Notes: generated from the letters alone by a model not told the origin. 64,000 bases of DNA from an uncultured Bacteroides sp. (GCA_902492205.1 CABUKU010000015.1:8326-72325), one strand, 5' to 3'; shown: positions 15,966-25,961, counted from the stretch's first letter. Program-made: numbers and translations.

Positions 15966-17162
15966 ATGGAAAACAATCAGAATATATCATGGAGTCTTAT
16001 CCTCCGGAAGATTACAGGAGAAACACTGACTCAGGAAGAAGAGAGAATATTTAATAGCTGGCTGGAAGCAGATATGCGCCACCGGATATATTTTGAAAAG
16101 GCATTGAAAAGCTGGCAAGGCACAGAAACTGAAGTTCCGCCATTGGACTTGGATAAACTGATTGAACGTTTCGACCGCTTTGCGGAACAAACCAATCCAA
16201 AAGTTCGTAAGATCATGCCTAAACGCAACAAAGTATTATGGCAATATATGTCTTATGCTGCCACAATTCTCTTACCGGCATGTTTAATTATAAGTATCCT
16301 GTTATATTCTAACAAAGACAAACAAATAGCCGTCCAGACACCTGCCACCCAACAAATCATTACTCCGGGAGAAAGTCGTGCACGCATTATCCTCGACAAT
16401 GGCAGCCAAGTAGCATTAAGTGGAAAAAGCGACTCATTATTATATGATGAAAACGGGGTACTCATCCGACAACAAAACGGAACTATCGCTTATACTGCCA
16501 AAGCAGAAACACAAGAGGAGAAATTCAATACCCTTGAAGTTCCCCGCGGAGGAGAATATAATATCCAATTAAGTGACGGAACACAGATATGGGTTAACTC
16601 AGGTTCCTCATTGAAATATCCTGTTCAGTTTGTTGGCAATGAAAGAATTGTAGAACTGGAAGGTGAAGCCTATTTTGAAGTGGCAAAAGACAAAGCCAGA
16701 CCATTTTTAGTGAAAACCAACCGACAAACAGTAAAAGTATATGGTACATCCTTTAATATAGAAGCCTATCCCGAAAACAATTATCAATATACCACCCTTG
16801 CCAGAGGAAGCGTAGGTGTATATCATGACAACCGGGAATATAAACTGATTCCGGGACAGCAGGCGCAAGTAAGTACAGACAATGCAACAGTGAAAGTAAT
16901 GGCAGTGAATGTAGAGAGTATATGCGCATGGCACTTTGGTAAACTTTCAATGGAAAACGAACCTTTAGAAAAGATATTAACAAGGCTGTCACGCTGGTAT
17001 GATGTGGATTTTACCTATACAGACAGTTCTTTGAAGAGCCTGCACTTTACAGGAGATTTGGAAAGATACTCCGACTTCTCGGATATTCTAAAACTTATTC
17101 AACTGACTACTTCTGTTGATTTTATCATTGAAGGACGTAAAGTAAAAGTTACTTCCAGATAA
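15966..17162 (+). CDS. FecR-family anti-sigma factor
   Basis: A 398-residue single-pass inner-membrane protein. The cytoplasmic part (residues 1-90) should bind the sigma factor. One membrane helix spans ~93-113 (SYAATILLPACLIISILLY). The periplasmic part has the FecR domain (~178-275; LEVPRGGEYNIQLSDGTQIW, GEAYFEVAKD) and a C-terminal DUF4974/STN-interacting domain (~320-395). It would relay occupancy of the SusC receptor encoded next to the sigma factor. It begins 93 bp after the sigma gene and ends 37 bp before susC. Confidence 0.93.
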   Translation: MENNQNISWSLILRKITGETLTQEEERIFNSWLEADMRHRIYFEKALKSWQGTETEVPPLDLDKLIERFDRFAEQTNPKVRKIMPKRNKVLWQYMSYAATILLPACLIISILLYSNKDKQIAVQTPATQQIITPGESRARIILDNGSQVALSGKSDSLLYDENGVLIRQQNGTIAYTAKAETQEEKFNTLEVPRGGEYNIQLSDGTQIWVNSGSSLKYPVQFVGNERIVELEGEAYFEVAKDKARPFLVKTNRQTVKVYGTSFNIEAYPENNYQYTTLARGSVGVYHDNREYKLIPGQQAQVSTDNATVKVMAVNVESICAWHFGKLSMENEPLEKILTRLSRWYDVDFTYTDSSLKSLHFTGDLERYSDFSDILKLIQLTTSVDFIIEGRKVKVTSR

Positions 17163-17199
17163 GAATAAATACAAATACTAACAAAAAACACTAATTTGA

Positions 17200-20100
17200 A
17201 TGGAAAAAATGGAGAAAATGAAACACGCAAAAGTAATCAGAAGAATAGCTTCCCTACTTGTTTTATTATCGTTTCCTATTTTATTAGGAGCGCAGGAACA
17301 AAGTGTTACATTGCAAATCAGAGACATGAAAGTGGAACAAGCCATCTTAAAACTCCGTAAAACAAGTGGTTATAAGTTTCTTTTCAATCACGAAGAAGTT
17401 AAAAATGCAGGCGATAAAACCATCGAGATGAAGAACCGTCCTTTATCAGAAGTAATGGATGCACTCTTGGCAAATACGAACCTGACATACCGCATTGAAA
17501 AAGATATAGTAGTGATTATGCCCAAGAAAAAAGCACCTGCCAAAATGCAAAAGGTGAAGATTAACGGACTAGTCACCGATAAAGATAAGAATGCTTTACC
17601 CGGAGTAGCCATTATCAACTCTTCCACCGGATGGGGAACTACTACCGATATAGACGGTAATTTCATATTGGAAGTGCCTAACGATGCTCATACTGTGCTT
17701 TGTTTCAGTATGCTGGGTATGAAACCGCAGGAAATAATGTTAGGCAACCGCCGTACTTTCAACATCGTCATGGAAGAAAACTCCGTTCAACTAAGTGATG
17801 TGGTAGTAACAGGATACCAAACCATTTCGAAAGAACGAAGTGCCGGTGCATTCAGTGTAATATCCGGAAATGAGATAAGTGATAAAACAGGACTGACCGG
17901 AAATATTATTGAAAGTATGGAAGGTCTGACAACCGGCCTAAGTGTCAATTTCGGTGAAGGACAAGATAAATTCCTTATCCGCGGTATCACTTCCATCAAT
18001 TCCACACGCAGCCCGCTGTATGTAGTAGACGGCGTTCCCATGTCTGCCGAATCTTTCGAGAAAATGATTAACAGCAACGACATCGAAAAAGTAACTTTCC
18101 TGAAAGATGCAACTGCCGCATCCATTTGGGGAGCACAGGCTGCAAACGGGGTAATGGTCATAACAACCAAAGAGGGAAGCAATACCGATAAGAAAGTACA
18201 TATCAGTTACAACGGTTCTTATACTTACAAAGGAAAACCCGATTATGACTACATGCAGTATATGCCGAGCGATATGTTCATCAAAAGTGCAAAAGAGATA
18301 TTCAATCCGGATTTCTACACATGGAATTCAGTAACAACGACTTCTAACGGTATCACAGGAAGCCTCCCTATTGTTTATCCGCATGAAATGATTATGTACC
18401 AACAACTCAATGGTGAAATTTCATCTGCCGATGCCGATAAAGCACTGTCACAATTAGCTTCACAAAACAACAGGGAGCAGATAGAGGACAATTTCTTAAC
18501 AGGAGCTTTCTTTACCAAACACAGCCTCTCTTTCCGTGGCGGCGGAGAGAAATATAATTTTTACGGTTCTTTCGGATATGAACATGATGTAACATCAAAT
18601 CGTGACAAGTCCAATGACTATCAGTTGAACCTGAAACAAAACCTCAAACTGACCAAATGGTTAAGCTTTGATTTGGGAATCAACCTTGCATTATCCGATA
18701 ATAAATATGCCATATCGCCATACAACACAAACTTGAATACCATTTTCCCTTATATGATGTTCAAAGATGCCAACGGCAATGCATTGTCTCATGCCGATTT
18801 AATCTATTATGAGCCCAACCGTCTGGATTATGAACAAAAAAGCGGGAAAAGCCTCAACTATGTACCATTGACTGACAACAAAGAAGGATTCAACCAAAGT
18901 TTAGGTTATGATGCCAGAGTAAATTTAGGTATCCAGGTTAAACTATTGAAAGGTCTTTCTTATGACGGACGTTTCCAATATCAACGTGGAAATAACAAGA
19001 AAGAAACCTTTTATGCCCAAGACTCTTACCGGGTAAGAGAAGAACTGATAAGTTTGGCAACCGTGGATAAAACTACCGGTTCGCCTGTCTTTTATTTACC
19101 AACCACCGGAGGATATTATCAGACGACCAATAATAACACAACTAATTGGACAGTTCGTAACCAATTAATGTTCGATCGTATATTCGATAAGATTGATTCA
19201 CAGATAACAGCTTTGGTTGGTATGGAAATAAGAAGTGACAAAGTAAACATCCAGAACACCAATCTGAGAGGGTATAACCCTCAGACAATGACTTATACTA
19301 GTTATGACGAACTGACTTTGCAGACAACAGGAGTGAAGAATCCTATTATTCCGACAACCGGTTCGAGTGCCAAGTTATCCAATAGAACAAACAGCTTCTC
19401 TGAAACTGAAATGCGTTTTGTCTCCGCTTATGCCAATGCAGCTTATACATGGAGAAGCAAATACTCTTTAAATGCAAGTATTCGCGTAGACCAATCCAAT
19501 TTGTTCGGCAGCGATCCCAGTGTGCAGTTTAAACCTATCTGGGCTGTGGGCGGTGCATGGTCGTTAGGTCAGGAAGAATTTATGAAACAAGCCGATTTTC
19601 TAAACAGGTTAAACCTTCGGTTCAGTTACGGACTTGGCGGTAATTCTCCCGATCCGGGACTTGGCGGACCTTATGATATACTTTATCCGGTAAACAACAG
19701 TTTGTTTTCCAGCTTAGGACAAGGATATGTGGTTATCACTCCTGCCAATGATAAACTGACATGGGAAAAGACAAGCATCATTAATGCCGGAGTAGATTTC
19801 GCCATGTTCAATCACCGGTTATCAGGTAGTGTAGATGTTTATTTTAAGAACACTACCAACTTATTAGGTGATATAGCTCTACATCCATCCACCGGTTGGG
19901 GAAAAGCATTGGCAAACTTCGGTTCCATGAAGAACTCCGGATTTGAGTTATCACTGAACAGCCATAACATAAAAGGAAGAGAGTTTAACTGGCTCACCGA
20001 TTTTACCCTGACATACAATAAAAACAAAGTTACCGAATTGTATATTGAAGACGGTCAATCTCCCTCTTCCCTGATAAAAAAGAATTTCGTGGCAGGATAT

Positions 20101-20754
20101 GCCGCACAGAGTTTATTCGCTTATCAATGGGCAGGATTGGATAATATGGGCGATCCGCAAGTATATGACGAAAAGGGGAATAAAGTAAAGCTATCCAAAG
20201 ACATGACAGACATTGCCGCATTGCGTAACATGGGAAGCATGCAACCTCTATGGTATGGCGGACTCACAAACACATTCAACTACAAAGATTTTACTTTGTC
20301 TTTTATGTTTGTATACAATTTGGGACACAAAATGCGTAATGATCTCAACAGCTTTTGGAGCGGACGCTTAACCAGTAACATACATAAAGATTTCGATAAC
20401 CGTTGGAGAGAAGAAGGTGACGAACTTAAAACTAATGTCCCCGCCTATGTTTCCAATTCCAAAGAATCTGTAACCCGCCGGGAATATGACTTTTATCAAT
20501 ATGCAGACATTAATGTACTCAATGCTTCATACATTAAGTTGAGAGACTTGTCACTTTCTTACTCCTTGCCAAAGCATATTTGTTCAAAGTTTGCAAGTGA
20601 AAGTATCAGAGTCCGTTTGCAAGCTGCCAATCTTTTCTACATCGCAGCCAATAAAGAAGGAATAGATCCCGAAGCACAGAACCTGAGATATGGAAGACGT
20701 ACTACACATTACGGCCCTTCTTACTCCGTGGGACTTACTATCAATTTTAAATAA
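17200..20754 (+). CDS. SusC-type TonB-dependent outer-membrane receptor with STN domain
   Basis: An 1184-residue receptor. After a signal peptide (~1-31, ending LLGAQ) come an STN secretin/TonB domain (~35-108), a carboxypeptidase-D-like beta sandwich (~125-205), the plug (~210-320; LSDVVVTGYQTISKERSAGA) and a 22-strand-type barrel to the C-terminal aromatic strand (VGLTINFK). The STN domain fits signalling to the FecR protein encoded just upstream. It should import a SusD-bound ligand using TonB. No carbohydrate-active enzyme is nearby, so a glycan substrate cannot be assumed; peptide, metal-complex or other ligands are open. Confidence 0.93.
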   Translation: MEKMEKMKHAKVIRRIASLLVLLSFPILLGAQEQSVTLQIRDMKVEQAILKLRKTSGYKFLFNHEEVKNAGDKTIEMKNRPLSEVMDALLANTNLTYRIEKDIVVIMPKKKAPAKMQKVKINGLVTDKDKNALPGVAIINSSTGWGTTTDIDGNFILEVPNDAHTVLCFSMLGMKPQEIMLGNRRTFNIVMEENSVQLSDVVVTGYQTISKERSAGAFSVISGNEISDKTGLTGNIIESMEGLTTGLSVNFGEGQDKFLIRGITSINSTRSPLYVVDGVPMSAESFEKMINSNDIEKVTFLKDATAASIWGAQAANGVMVITTKEGSNTDKKVHISYNGSYTYKGKPDYDYMQYMPSDMFIKSAKEIFNPDFYTWNSVTTTSNGITGSLPIVYPHEMIMYQQLNGEISSADADKALSQLASQNNREQIEDNFLTGAFFTKHSLSFRGGGEKYNFYGSFGYEHDVTSNRDKSNDYQLNLKQNLKLTKWLSFDLGINLALSDNKYAISPYNTNLNTIFPYMMFKDANGNALSHADLIYYEPNRLDYEQKSGKSLNYVPLTDNKEGFNQSLGYDARVNLGIQVKLLKGLSYDGRFQYQRGNNKKETFYAQDSYRVREELISLATVDKTTGSPVFYLPTTGGYYQTTNNNTTNWTVRNQLMFDRIFDKIDSQITALVGMEIRSDKVNIQNTNLRGYNPQTMTYTSYDELTLQTTGVKNPIIPTTGSSAKLSNRTNSFSETEMRFVSAYANAAYTWRSKYSLNASIRVDQSNLFGSDPSVQFKPIWAVGGAWSLGQEEFMKQADFLNRLNLRFSYGLGGNSPDPGLGGPYDILYPVNNSLFSSLGQGYVVITPANDKLTWEKTSIINAGVDFAMFNHRLSGSVDVYFKNTTNLLGDIALHPSTGWGKALANFGSMKNSGFELSLNSHNIKGREFNWLTDFTLTYNKNKVTELYIEDGQSPSSLIKKNFVAGYAAQSLFAYQWAGLDNMGDPQVYDEKGNKVKLSKDMTDIAALRNMGSMQPLWYGGLTNTFNYKDFTLSFMFVYNLGHKMRNDLNSFWSGRLTSNIHKDFDNRWREEGDELKTNVPAYVSNSKESVTRREYDFYQYADINVLNASYIKLRDLSLSYSLPKHICSKFASESIRVRLQAANLFYIAANKEGIDPEAQNLRYGRRTTHYGPSYSVGLTINFK

Positions 20755-20772
20755 CAGAAAATAAATACAATT

Positions 20773-22257
20773 ATGAAACATACAACTAAAATACTCCCCG
20801 CGCTTTTATTAAGCTGTATTTTGTTATCAGGCTGTTCGGACTTTCTCGATTTGAAGCCTAAAGGAAAAGAGACACCCACTAAATTCGAGCATTATCAAGG
20901 GCTGATGAACAATACGATGTTCGTGAACATCAGCAATACAGAACAAAATGCAAATGGAAGCATATCCCCGGGCGTAGAACCTTTATACATGATGTATATG
21001 GGAGACGACCTCACAGCAGACCAAACTTCTTTTGCTTCTTTGGACAGAACAGCTTTGGCAGCCTACAAATATGAAGCAGACATCTTCAACATAGAAGATC
21101 ATTCCGCAGAATGGAATGCACCTTATCAGCAAATTTACAGTTACAATGTAATTGTAAACGGAGTAATGGATGCCGAAGACGGATCCTATGAAGATAAATT
21201 AAAAATACAGGCGGAAGCACGGGTAGGAAGAGCTTATATGCACTTCCTGCTGGCACAATTCTTTGGAAAGCCATATAATAAAGAAACGGCAGCAAACGAC
21301 CTATGTGTACCCATCGTAACAAAGGCCACATCTGCCGAGCGGAACTTCACACGTGCCACAGTGCAGGAAGTATATGACTTCGTTGTCCGTGAACTGGAAG
21401 AAGCATGTCCGCAATTGGAACAGGAAACCAAACACCGCCTGCGCATATACCGGGCTGCCGGATATTATATGTTGGGAAAAGTATATCTCACAATGGGAGA
21501 ATATGAAAAAGCATTAACCGCCTTGACTGAAGCAGAAAAAGCAACCCGCCATTCAACTGTCACATTAGGATTGCTTGATTATAATACCCAATTAGAAAAA
21601 TGGGGTTACAATCCACTCCTTGCTCATATATGGGGATTGATGGGTAGTTTCCCTATGAATTTTGATGATGACAACACAGAAGTAATCTGCAATAAGCAAT
21701 ACAACATCATGACAATCGTATTTGCCATTTATCCTCCAATGGTATATGTCAAACCCGAGTTCATGAATCTATATGAACAGTCGGATTTAAGGCGTGCTTT
21801 TTTCCACAACGTAGACTACTCGGGAAGTACTGTATGGCCTTATTACCGACGAATTCAACACATGGTCTATACGCTTGCCGGAGATATGGCAGACCTGTAC
21901 CTGATGCTCGCCGAATGCAAAGCGCGTACCAATGATTTGAACGGAGCCAAAAGTGACCTCTTCACCCTGCGTAAAAACCGTATGCCGGAAACTGTCGCAA
22001 GCGTTCCAGACAATATCGATTCTAAAGAGAAGCTCATCCGTTTTGTCATTGATGAACGCAAACGCGAATTTATGATGGCCGGAACAAGATGGTTTGACAT
22101 GCGCCGGCTATGGAACGATCCTCTTTTCCAAGAGGATAAAAAGAATTATACTCATACCAACGGAACAGATGTATATACCTTAACAGAAGACAGGCTGGTA
22201 TTCCGCATTCCGCCACAAGTAATGAGTTTCAGCACCGACTGGAAAAACAATGATTAA
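20773..22257 (+). CDS. SusD/RagB-type surface lipoprotein
   Basis: A 494-residue SusD-like protein that forms the lid of the preceding SusC. The signal peptide ends in a lipobox (LLSGCSDFLDLKPKGKE; Cys near residue 21). TPR-like helices and the C-terminal FVIDERKREFMMAGTRWFDMRRL pattern are typical of SusD/RagB. It starts 18 bp after susC and is followed 21 bp later by a thioredoxin-like gene. Ligand unknown. Confidence 0.93.
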   Translation: MKHTTKILPALLLSCILLSGCSDFLDLKPKGKETPTKFEHYQGLMNNTMFVNISNTEQNANGSISPGVEPLYMMYMGDDLTADQTSFASLDRTALAAYKYEADIFNIEDHSAEWNAPYQQIYSYNVIVNGVMDAEDGSYEDKLKIQAEARVGRAYMHFLLAQFFGKPYNKETAANDLCVPIVTKATSAERNFTRATVQEVYDFVVRELEEACPQLEQETKHRLRIYRAAGYYMLGKVYLTMGEYEKALTALTEAEKATRHSTVTLGLLDYNTQLEKWGYNPLLAHIWGLMGSFPMNFDDDNTEVICNKQYNIMTIVFAIYPPMVYVKPEFMNLYEQSDLRRAFFHNVDYSGSTVWPYYRRIQHMVYTLAGDMADLYLMLAECKARTNDLNGAKSDLFTLRKNRMPETVASVPDNIDSKEKLIRFVIDERKREFMMAGTRWFDMRRLWNDPLFQEDKKNYTHTNGTDVYTLTEDRLVFRIPPQVMSFSTDWKNND

Positions 22258-22278
22258 CTTTCTAAATAAAACAATCTT

Positions 22279-23460
22279 ATGAAACAGATTACATTTACAT
22301 TGATTTTATGCTTTTGCTCACTGACTGCAATGCAAGCCCAAGAAGGAACGTTTACCATTCATGGCAAACTGGCAAACATGACTGATAAACATCTACTTCT
22401 TCTTTTCAACATGTCAAACGACGGTTTTAAAATAGATACGCTCAAAGTTGAAAACGGAGCATTCACCTACACCGGGAAATGCCGGAACCGGGAAACAAGA
22501 ACCCTTATGCTTTCCGACACCGAAAAGATGAAAGAGTCAAGAGAAAAAGGCAAAGGAAAAACAACTGCCATGATTGGAAGTTTTGAATTATCTCCTTTTG
22601 TACATCCCGGAGCAGATATTGAACTGTCAGGTGATGCCAATGACTTCCCTCTTATCAACCTGAAAGACAGTAAAAACCAAATCAATGAAGATTACATCAC
22701 TGTCAAACTCCTTGGTGCAAAACAGCAAAAAGAAATAAACAAGCTTCACTACATCATCAACGAAGCCCGTTGGAGTGACGACAAAGAGACTGCCAAAACA
22801 ACCCAGATGCGTGTAGGCGAGTTGAGCAAAGAAATCAGCAAAATCAAAAAAGACTGGATTGCAACTCACCCGAATAACGAATATGCAGCCTATCTGTATA
22901 TGACTACTTTCATGAACGGAACCCCGATAGACGAACTGCAAGCTCAATATGATAAATTTACCCCGGCTGTGCAACAAACAGAATATGGTAAAGCCATTGC
23001 CGATAAAATTAAAGCAGAAAAAAGAATTATTGCAGGTGCAACTGCCCCGGATTTCACCATGAAAAACATCTATACGGGTAAAGATGTGTCCTTAGCTGAT
23101 TATAAAGGCAAATATTTAATCATTGATTTCTGGGGTTCGTGGTGCGGACCGTGCCGGGCAAGCCATCCACATCTGATACAGCTATACAAACAATATAAAG
23201 GAGATAAATTCGACATTATCGGAGTAGCCGCCGACCGCAAAGACAATGTTATCAAAGAAGCTGCGGACAAAGACGGATTACTGTGGCCTCAATTCAATAT
23301 GTATGAGCAGCGCAACGGGCAGGAAGCTATCAATAAGTTATATAACATTTCCGCTTTCCCCACAAAGATATTGGTTAACCCTCAAGGAATCATTGAAGCC
23401 ATTTATATTGGAGACACAAAAGAAATAGATGCCAAGCTCAAAGAACTGTTAGGTAAATAA
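22279..23460 (+). CDS. TlpA-family thiol-disulfide protein with DUF4369 domain
   Basis: A 393-residue exported protein. The signal peptide is ~1-20 (ending MQAQ), followed by a DUF4369 domain (~22-115; FTIHGKLANMTDKHLLLLF), a helical linker and a C-terminal AhpC/TSA-thioredoxin domain (~250-393) with the active site WCGPC. It likely reduces or isomerises disulfides in the periplasm. It closes the sigma-FecR-SusC-SusD operon and is followed by a strong terminator. DUF4369-TlpA proteins often accompany SusCD pairs that lack glycosidases, hinting at a thiol-bearing or proteinaceous ligand; this is inference. Confidence 0.9.
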   Translation: MKQITFTLILCFCSLTAMQAQEGTFTIHGKLANMTDKHLLLLFNMSNDGFKIDTLKVENGAFTYTGKCRNRETRTLMLSDTEKMKESREKGKGKTTAMIGSFELSPFVHPGADIELSGDANDFPLINLKDSKNQINEDYITVKLLGAKQQKEINKLHYIINEARWSDDKETAKTTQMRVGELSKEISKIKKDWIATHPNNEYAAYLYMTTFMNGTPIDELQAQYDKFTPAVQQTEYGKAIADKIKAEKRIIAGATAPDFTMKNIYTGKDVSLADYKGKYLIIDFWGSWCGPCRASHPHLIQLYKQYKGDKFDIIGVAADRKDNVIKEAADKDGLLWPQFNMYEQRNGQEAINKLYNISAFPTKILVNPQGIIEAIYIGDTKEIDAKLKELLGK

Positions 23461-23474
23461 ATTCTCTTTTTATT

Positions 23475-23508
23475 AAAAAAGGAATGTGGGAAACTGCATT
23501 CCTTTTTT
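23475..23508 (+). terminator. Intrinsic terminator of the SusCD-TlpA operon
   Basis: AAAAAAGGAATG (23475-23486) pairs with CATTCCTTTTTT (23497-23508) across a 10-nt loop, with A- and U-tracts that allow bidirectional action. The crcB -7 box begins one base after it. Confidence 0.85.
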
Positions 23509-23509
23509 C

Positions 23510-23517
23510 TATCTTTG
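23510..23517 (+). promoter_or_regulatory. -7 box of crcB
   Basis: TATCTTTG lies immediately after the terminator, with TGTG 21 bp upstream as a weak -33. The start codon at 23540 leaves a leader of roughly 15 nt, too short for a fluoride riboswitch. Confidence 0.5.
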
Positions 23518-23539
23518 CAATCTCAAAAGATAGAAAACC

Positions 23540-23914
23540 ATGAAATCAATCATATACGTATTTATCGGAGGCGGCACAGGAAGTGTCCTGCGTTATCTCA
23601 TGCAGATGGTAATCAACAGGAATATTATCACTGCCTTTCCTCTTGGTACATTCGTGGTAAATATCATCGGTTGCATGCTCATCGGTATGTTCTACACGCT
23701 ATCCGACCGTTTCAACCTTTCCCAAGATATTCGTTTGTTGCTTACAGTGGGGCTATGCGGAGGCTTCACTACTTTCTCCACTTTCTCTACCGAAAGCCTT
23801 AATTTACTAAAAGGAGAGCTTTATGGAATGTTTCTTCTTTATACACTGTCGAGCGTGGCTATCGGGATTATCTTTACTTTCGCTGGTATCTGGTTAGGCA
23901 AGAACTTATTTTAA
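23540..23914 (+). CDS. crcB: Fluoride ion channel CrcB/Fluc
   Basis: A 124-residue inner-membrane protein with four hydrophobic helices. Fluc family signatures are visible: GGGTGSVLRY (residues 9-18), GTFVVNIIGCMLIG (the conserved GTxxxNxxG) and LCGGFTTFSTFSTE (the TFSTF pore motif). It works as an antiparallel dimer exporting fluoride. A single gene copy implies a homodimer. The pentapeptide-repeat gene starts 10 bp after its stop, so the two are cotranscribed. Confidence 0.95.
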   Translation: MKSIIYVFIGGGTGSVLRYLMQMVINRNIITAFPLGTFVVNIIGCMLIGMFYTLSDRFNLSQDIRLLLTVGLCGGFTTFSTFSTESLNLLKGELYGMFLLYTLSSVAIGIIFTFAGIWLGKNLF

Positions 23915-23924
23915 AGAAACGATT

Positions 23925-24569
23925 ATGAAGACTTCCAAAATGTATTATCCGGTACTAACAAACCTCACAGAAAGCGTAGTTCCTCTTGAAGCCATGCTCA
24001 CAGAAGACGAGCGTGTGAGTGGAATTGCATTTAAAGGCGAAGTCTTTTCACAAATCAGGAAAGAATATGTAACCATTAGCAATACAAAGTTTACGAACTG
24101 CACATTCAGCGAATGCCGGTTTACGGGAATGCAGCTTACCGATGTGGTTTTCGAGAACTGCGACCTTGCCAATATAGACTTCCTGAAAAGCATCCATTAC
24201 CGCACGGAGTTCATCAACTGCAAATTGCTAGGAGCCAATTTCCCCGAAGCGGCATTGAACTACGTGAGCATGCGCAACTGCAACTGCCGGTACATCAATT
24301 TCTCATTTACCAAGATGCGGACAGTTCTTTTCACCGGTTGTGACTTCCAGAACGGAATATTCAGTGACTGCAAAGCACCTGTCTTTACTTTCGACACCTG
24401 CAACCTGATAGAAACGGAGTTTTCCCATACATCACTAAAAGGTATCGACCTCACGGAATCACAGATAGCGGGAATAAGGGCGGGAGTTACCGACTTACGC
24501 GGTGCGGTGGTCACTTCCCTGCAAGCATTGGAGCTTTCACGATTGCTCGGGATCGTCATAAAGGACTAA
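23925..24569 (+). CDS. Pentapeptide-repeat protein (Qnr-sized)
   Basis: A 214-residue protein made almost entirely of pentapeptide repeats of the A(D/N/C)(L/F)xx class (for example CTFSE, CRFTG, CDLAN, CKLLG, CDFQN), predicting a right-handed quadrilateral beta helix. No signal peptide is seen. Length and two-block layout resemble Qnr/MfpA-type DNA-mimic proteins that protect gyrase, but many pentapeptide proteins of this size have other or unknown roles, so I do not name it qnr. Cotranscribed with crcB (10-bp gap). Confidence 0.8.
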   Translation: MKTSKMYYPVLTNLTESVVPLEAMLTEDERVSGIAFKGEVFSQIRKEYVTISNTKFTNCTFSECRFTGMQLTDVVFENCDLANIDFLKSIHYRTEFINCKLLGANFPEAALNYVSMRNCNCRYINFSFTKMRTVLFTGCDFQNGIFSDCKAPVFTFDTCNLIETEFSHTSLKGIDLTESQIAGIRAGVTDLRGAVVTSLQALELSRLLGIVIKD

Positions 24570-24643
24570 CCATTAATAGGTATTTTCAATACTCCGATAG
24601 AAAAAGCCAATAGGAATAAAAACATTGTTCGCTGCTCATTTGT

Positions 24644-24651
24644 TATCTTTG
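24644..24651 (+). promoter_or_regulatory. -7 box of eno
   Basis: TATCTTTG lies 29 bp upstream of the eno start. No TTTG lies at the proper -33 distance; an ATTG at 24624 is too close. Confidence 0.45.
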
Positions 24652-24680
24652 AACCAAACAAATAAACAAAGGTAATTATT

Positions 24681-25961
24681 ATGAGAATCGAAAAGATTGT
24701 AGCAAGAGAAATCCTCGACTCAAGAGGTAACCCGACCGTAGAAGTAGATGTAGTTTTGGAATCAGGCATTATGGGAAGAGCATCCGTACCGAGTGGCGCA
24801 TCCACCGGTGAACACGAAGCGCTTGAACTGCGTGACGGCGATAAAAAACGTTATGGCGGTAAAGGTGTTCAGAAAGCTGTTGATAATGTAAACAAGGTTA
24901 TCGCTCCGAAACTTATCGGAATGTCTTCTCTCAATCAAATGGGTATCGACAAAGCCATGCTCGAACTCGATGGAACCAAAACCAAATCCAAACTGGGAGC
25001 AAATGCTATCCTCGGCGTATCGCTCGCCGTAGCCAAAGCTGCTGCCAACTATCTCGATATTCCTCTTTACAGATATATCGGTGGAACAAATACTTATGTA
25101 TTACCCGTTCCGATGATGAACATCATCAACGGTGGTTCACACTCCGATGCTCCCATTGCTTTTCAGGAATTTATGATTCGTCCCGTTGGTGCAAAGTCTT
25201 TCAAAGAAGGTTTGCGCATGGGAGCCGAAGTATTCCACGCTTTGAAGAAAGTGCTTCACGACCGTGGACTGAGCACCGCAGTAGGTGACGAAGGCGGTTT
25301 TGCCCCGGCACTGGACGGCACGGAAGATGCTCTGAACTCTATCCTTGCAGCTATCAAAGCAGCAGGTTACGAACCGGGTAAAGACGTTATGATCGGCATG
25401 GACTGCGCATCATCCGAATTCTACCACGACGGCATTTATGACTATACCAAGTTTGAAGGAGCCAAAGGAAAGAAACGCACTGCCGACGAACAGATCGACT
25501 ATCTGGAAGAATTGGTTAACAAGTTCCCTATCGACTCTATCGAAGACGGTATGAGCGAGAACGACTGGGCAGGCTGGAAGAAACTTACCGAACGCATCGG
25601 CAACCGCTGTCAGTTGGTAGGCGACGACTTGTTTGTAACCAACGTCGAGTTCCTTGAAAAAGGTATCAAAGAAGGATGCGCAAACTCTATCCTGATTAAA
25701 GTAAACCAAATCGGTTCGTTGACCGAAACGCTGAATGCCATCGAAATGGCTCACCGCAACGGATATACTACCGTTACTTCCCACCGCTCCGGCGAAACGG
25801 AAGATGCAACAATTGCAGACATTGCCGTAGCGACCAATTCCGGACAGATCAAGACAGGTTCATTGAGCCGAAGCGACCGTATGGCCAAATATAACCAGCT
25901 CCTCCGCATTGAAGAAGAACTCGGTGACTTGGCAGTATATGGATACAAGAAGATTAAGTAA
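24681..25961 (+). CDS. eno: Enolase (phosphopyruvate hydratase)
   Basis: A 426-residue glycolytic enzyme interconverting 2-phosphoglycerate and phosphoenolpyruvate. Signatures include LDSRGNPTVEVDV (N-terminal), the SGASTGEHEALELRDGD loop, GDEGGFAP, the metal ligands in MDCASSEF, IEDGMSE and DDLFVTN, and the catalytic ILIKVNQIGSLTET and SHRSGETED segments. Length is normal. Monocistronic between its own -7 box and a strong terminator at 25986-26020. Confidence 0.98.
   Translation: MRIEKIVAREILDSRGNPTVEVDVVLESGIMGRASVPSGASTGEHEALELRDGDKKRYGGKGVQKAVDNVNKVIAPKLIGMSSLNQMGIDKAMLELDGTKTKSKLGANAILGVSLAVAKAAANYLDIPLYRYIGGTNTYVLPVPMMNIINGGSHSDAPIAFQEFMIRPVGAKSFKEGLRMGAEVFHALKKVLHDRGLSTAVGDEGGFAPALDGTEDALNSILAAIKAAGYEPGKDVMIGMDCASSEFYHDGIYDYTKFEGAKGKKRTADEQIDYLEELVNKFPIDSIEDGMSENDWAGWKKLTERIGNRCQLVGDDLFVTNVEFLEKGIKEGCANSILIKVNQIGSLTETLNAIEMAHRNGYTTVTSHRSGETEDATIADIAVATNSGQIKTGSLSRSDRMAKYNQLLRIEEELGDLAVYGYKKIK

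Noticed and set aside
23461..23539. Fluoride riboswitch upstream of crcB
   Set aside because: The -7 box at 23510-23517 leaves only ~15 nt of leader, and no fluoride-aptamer motif is visible.
23925..24569. Calling the pentapeptide protein a quinolone-resistance gene (qnr)
   Set aside because: Size and repeats are similar, but no diagnostic Qnr loop or sequence was recognised, and most such chromosomal proteins have no shown resistance role.
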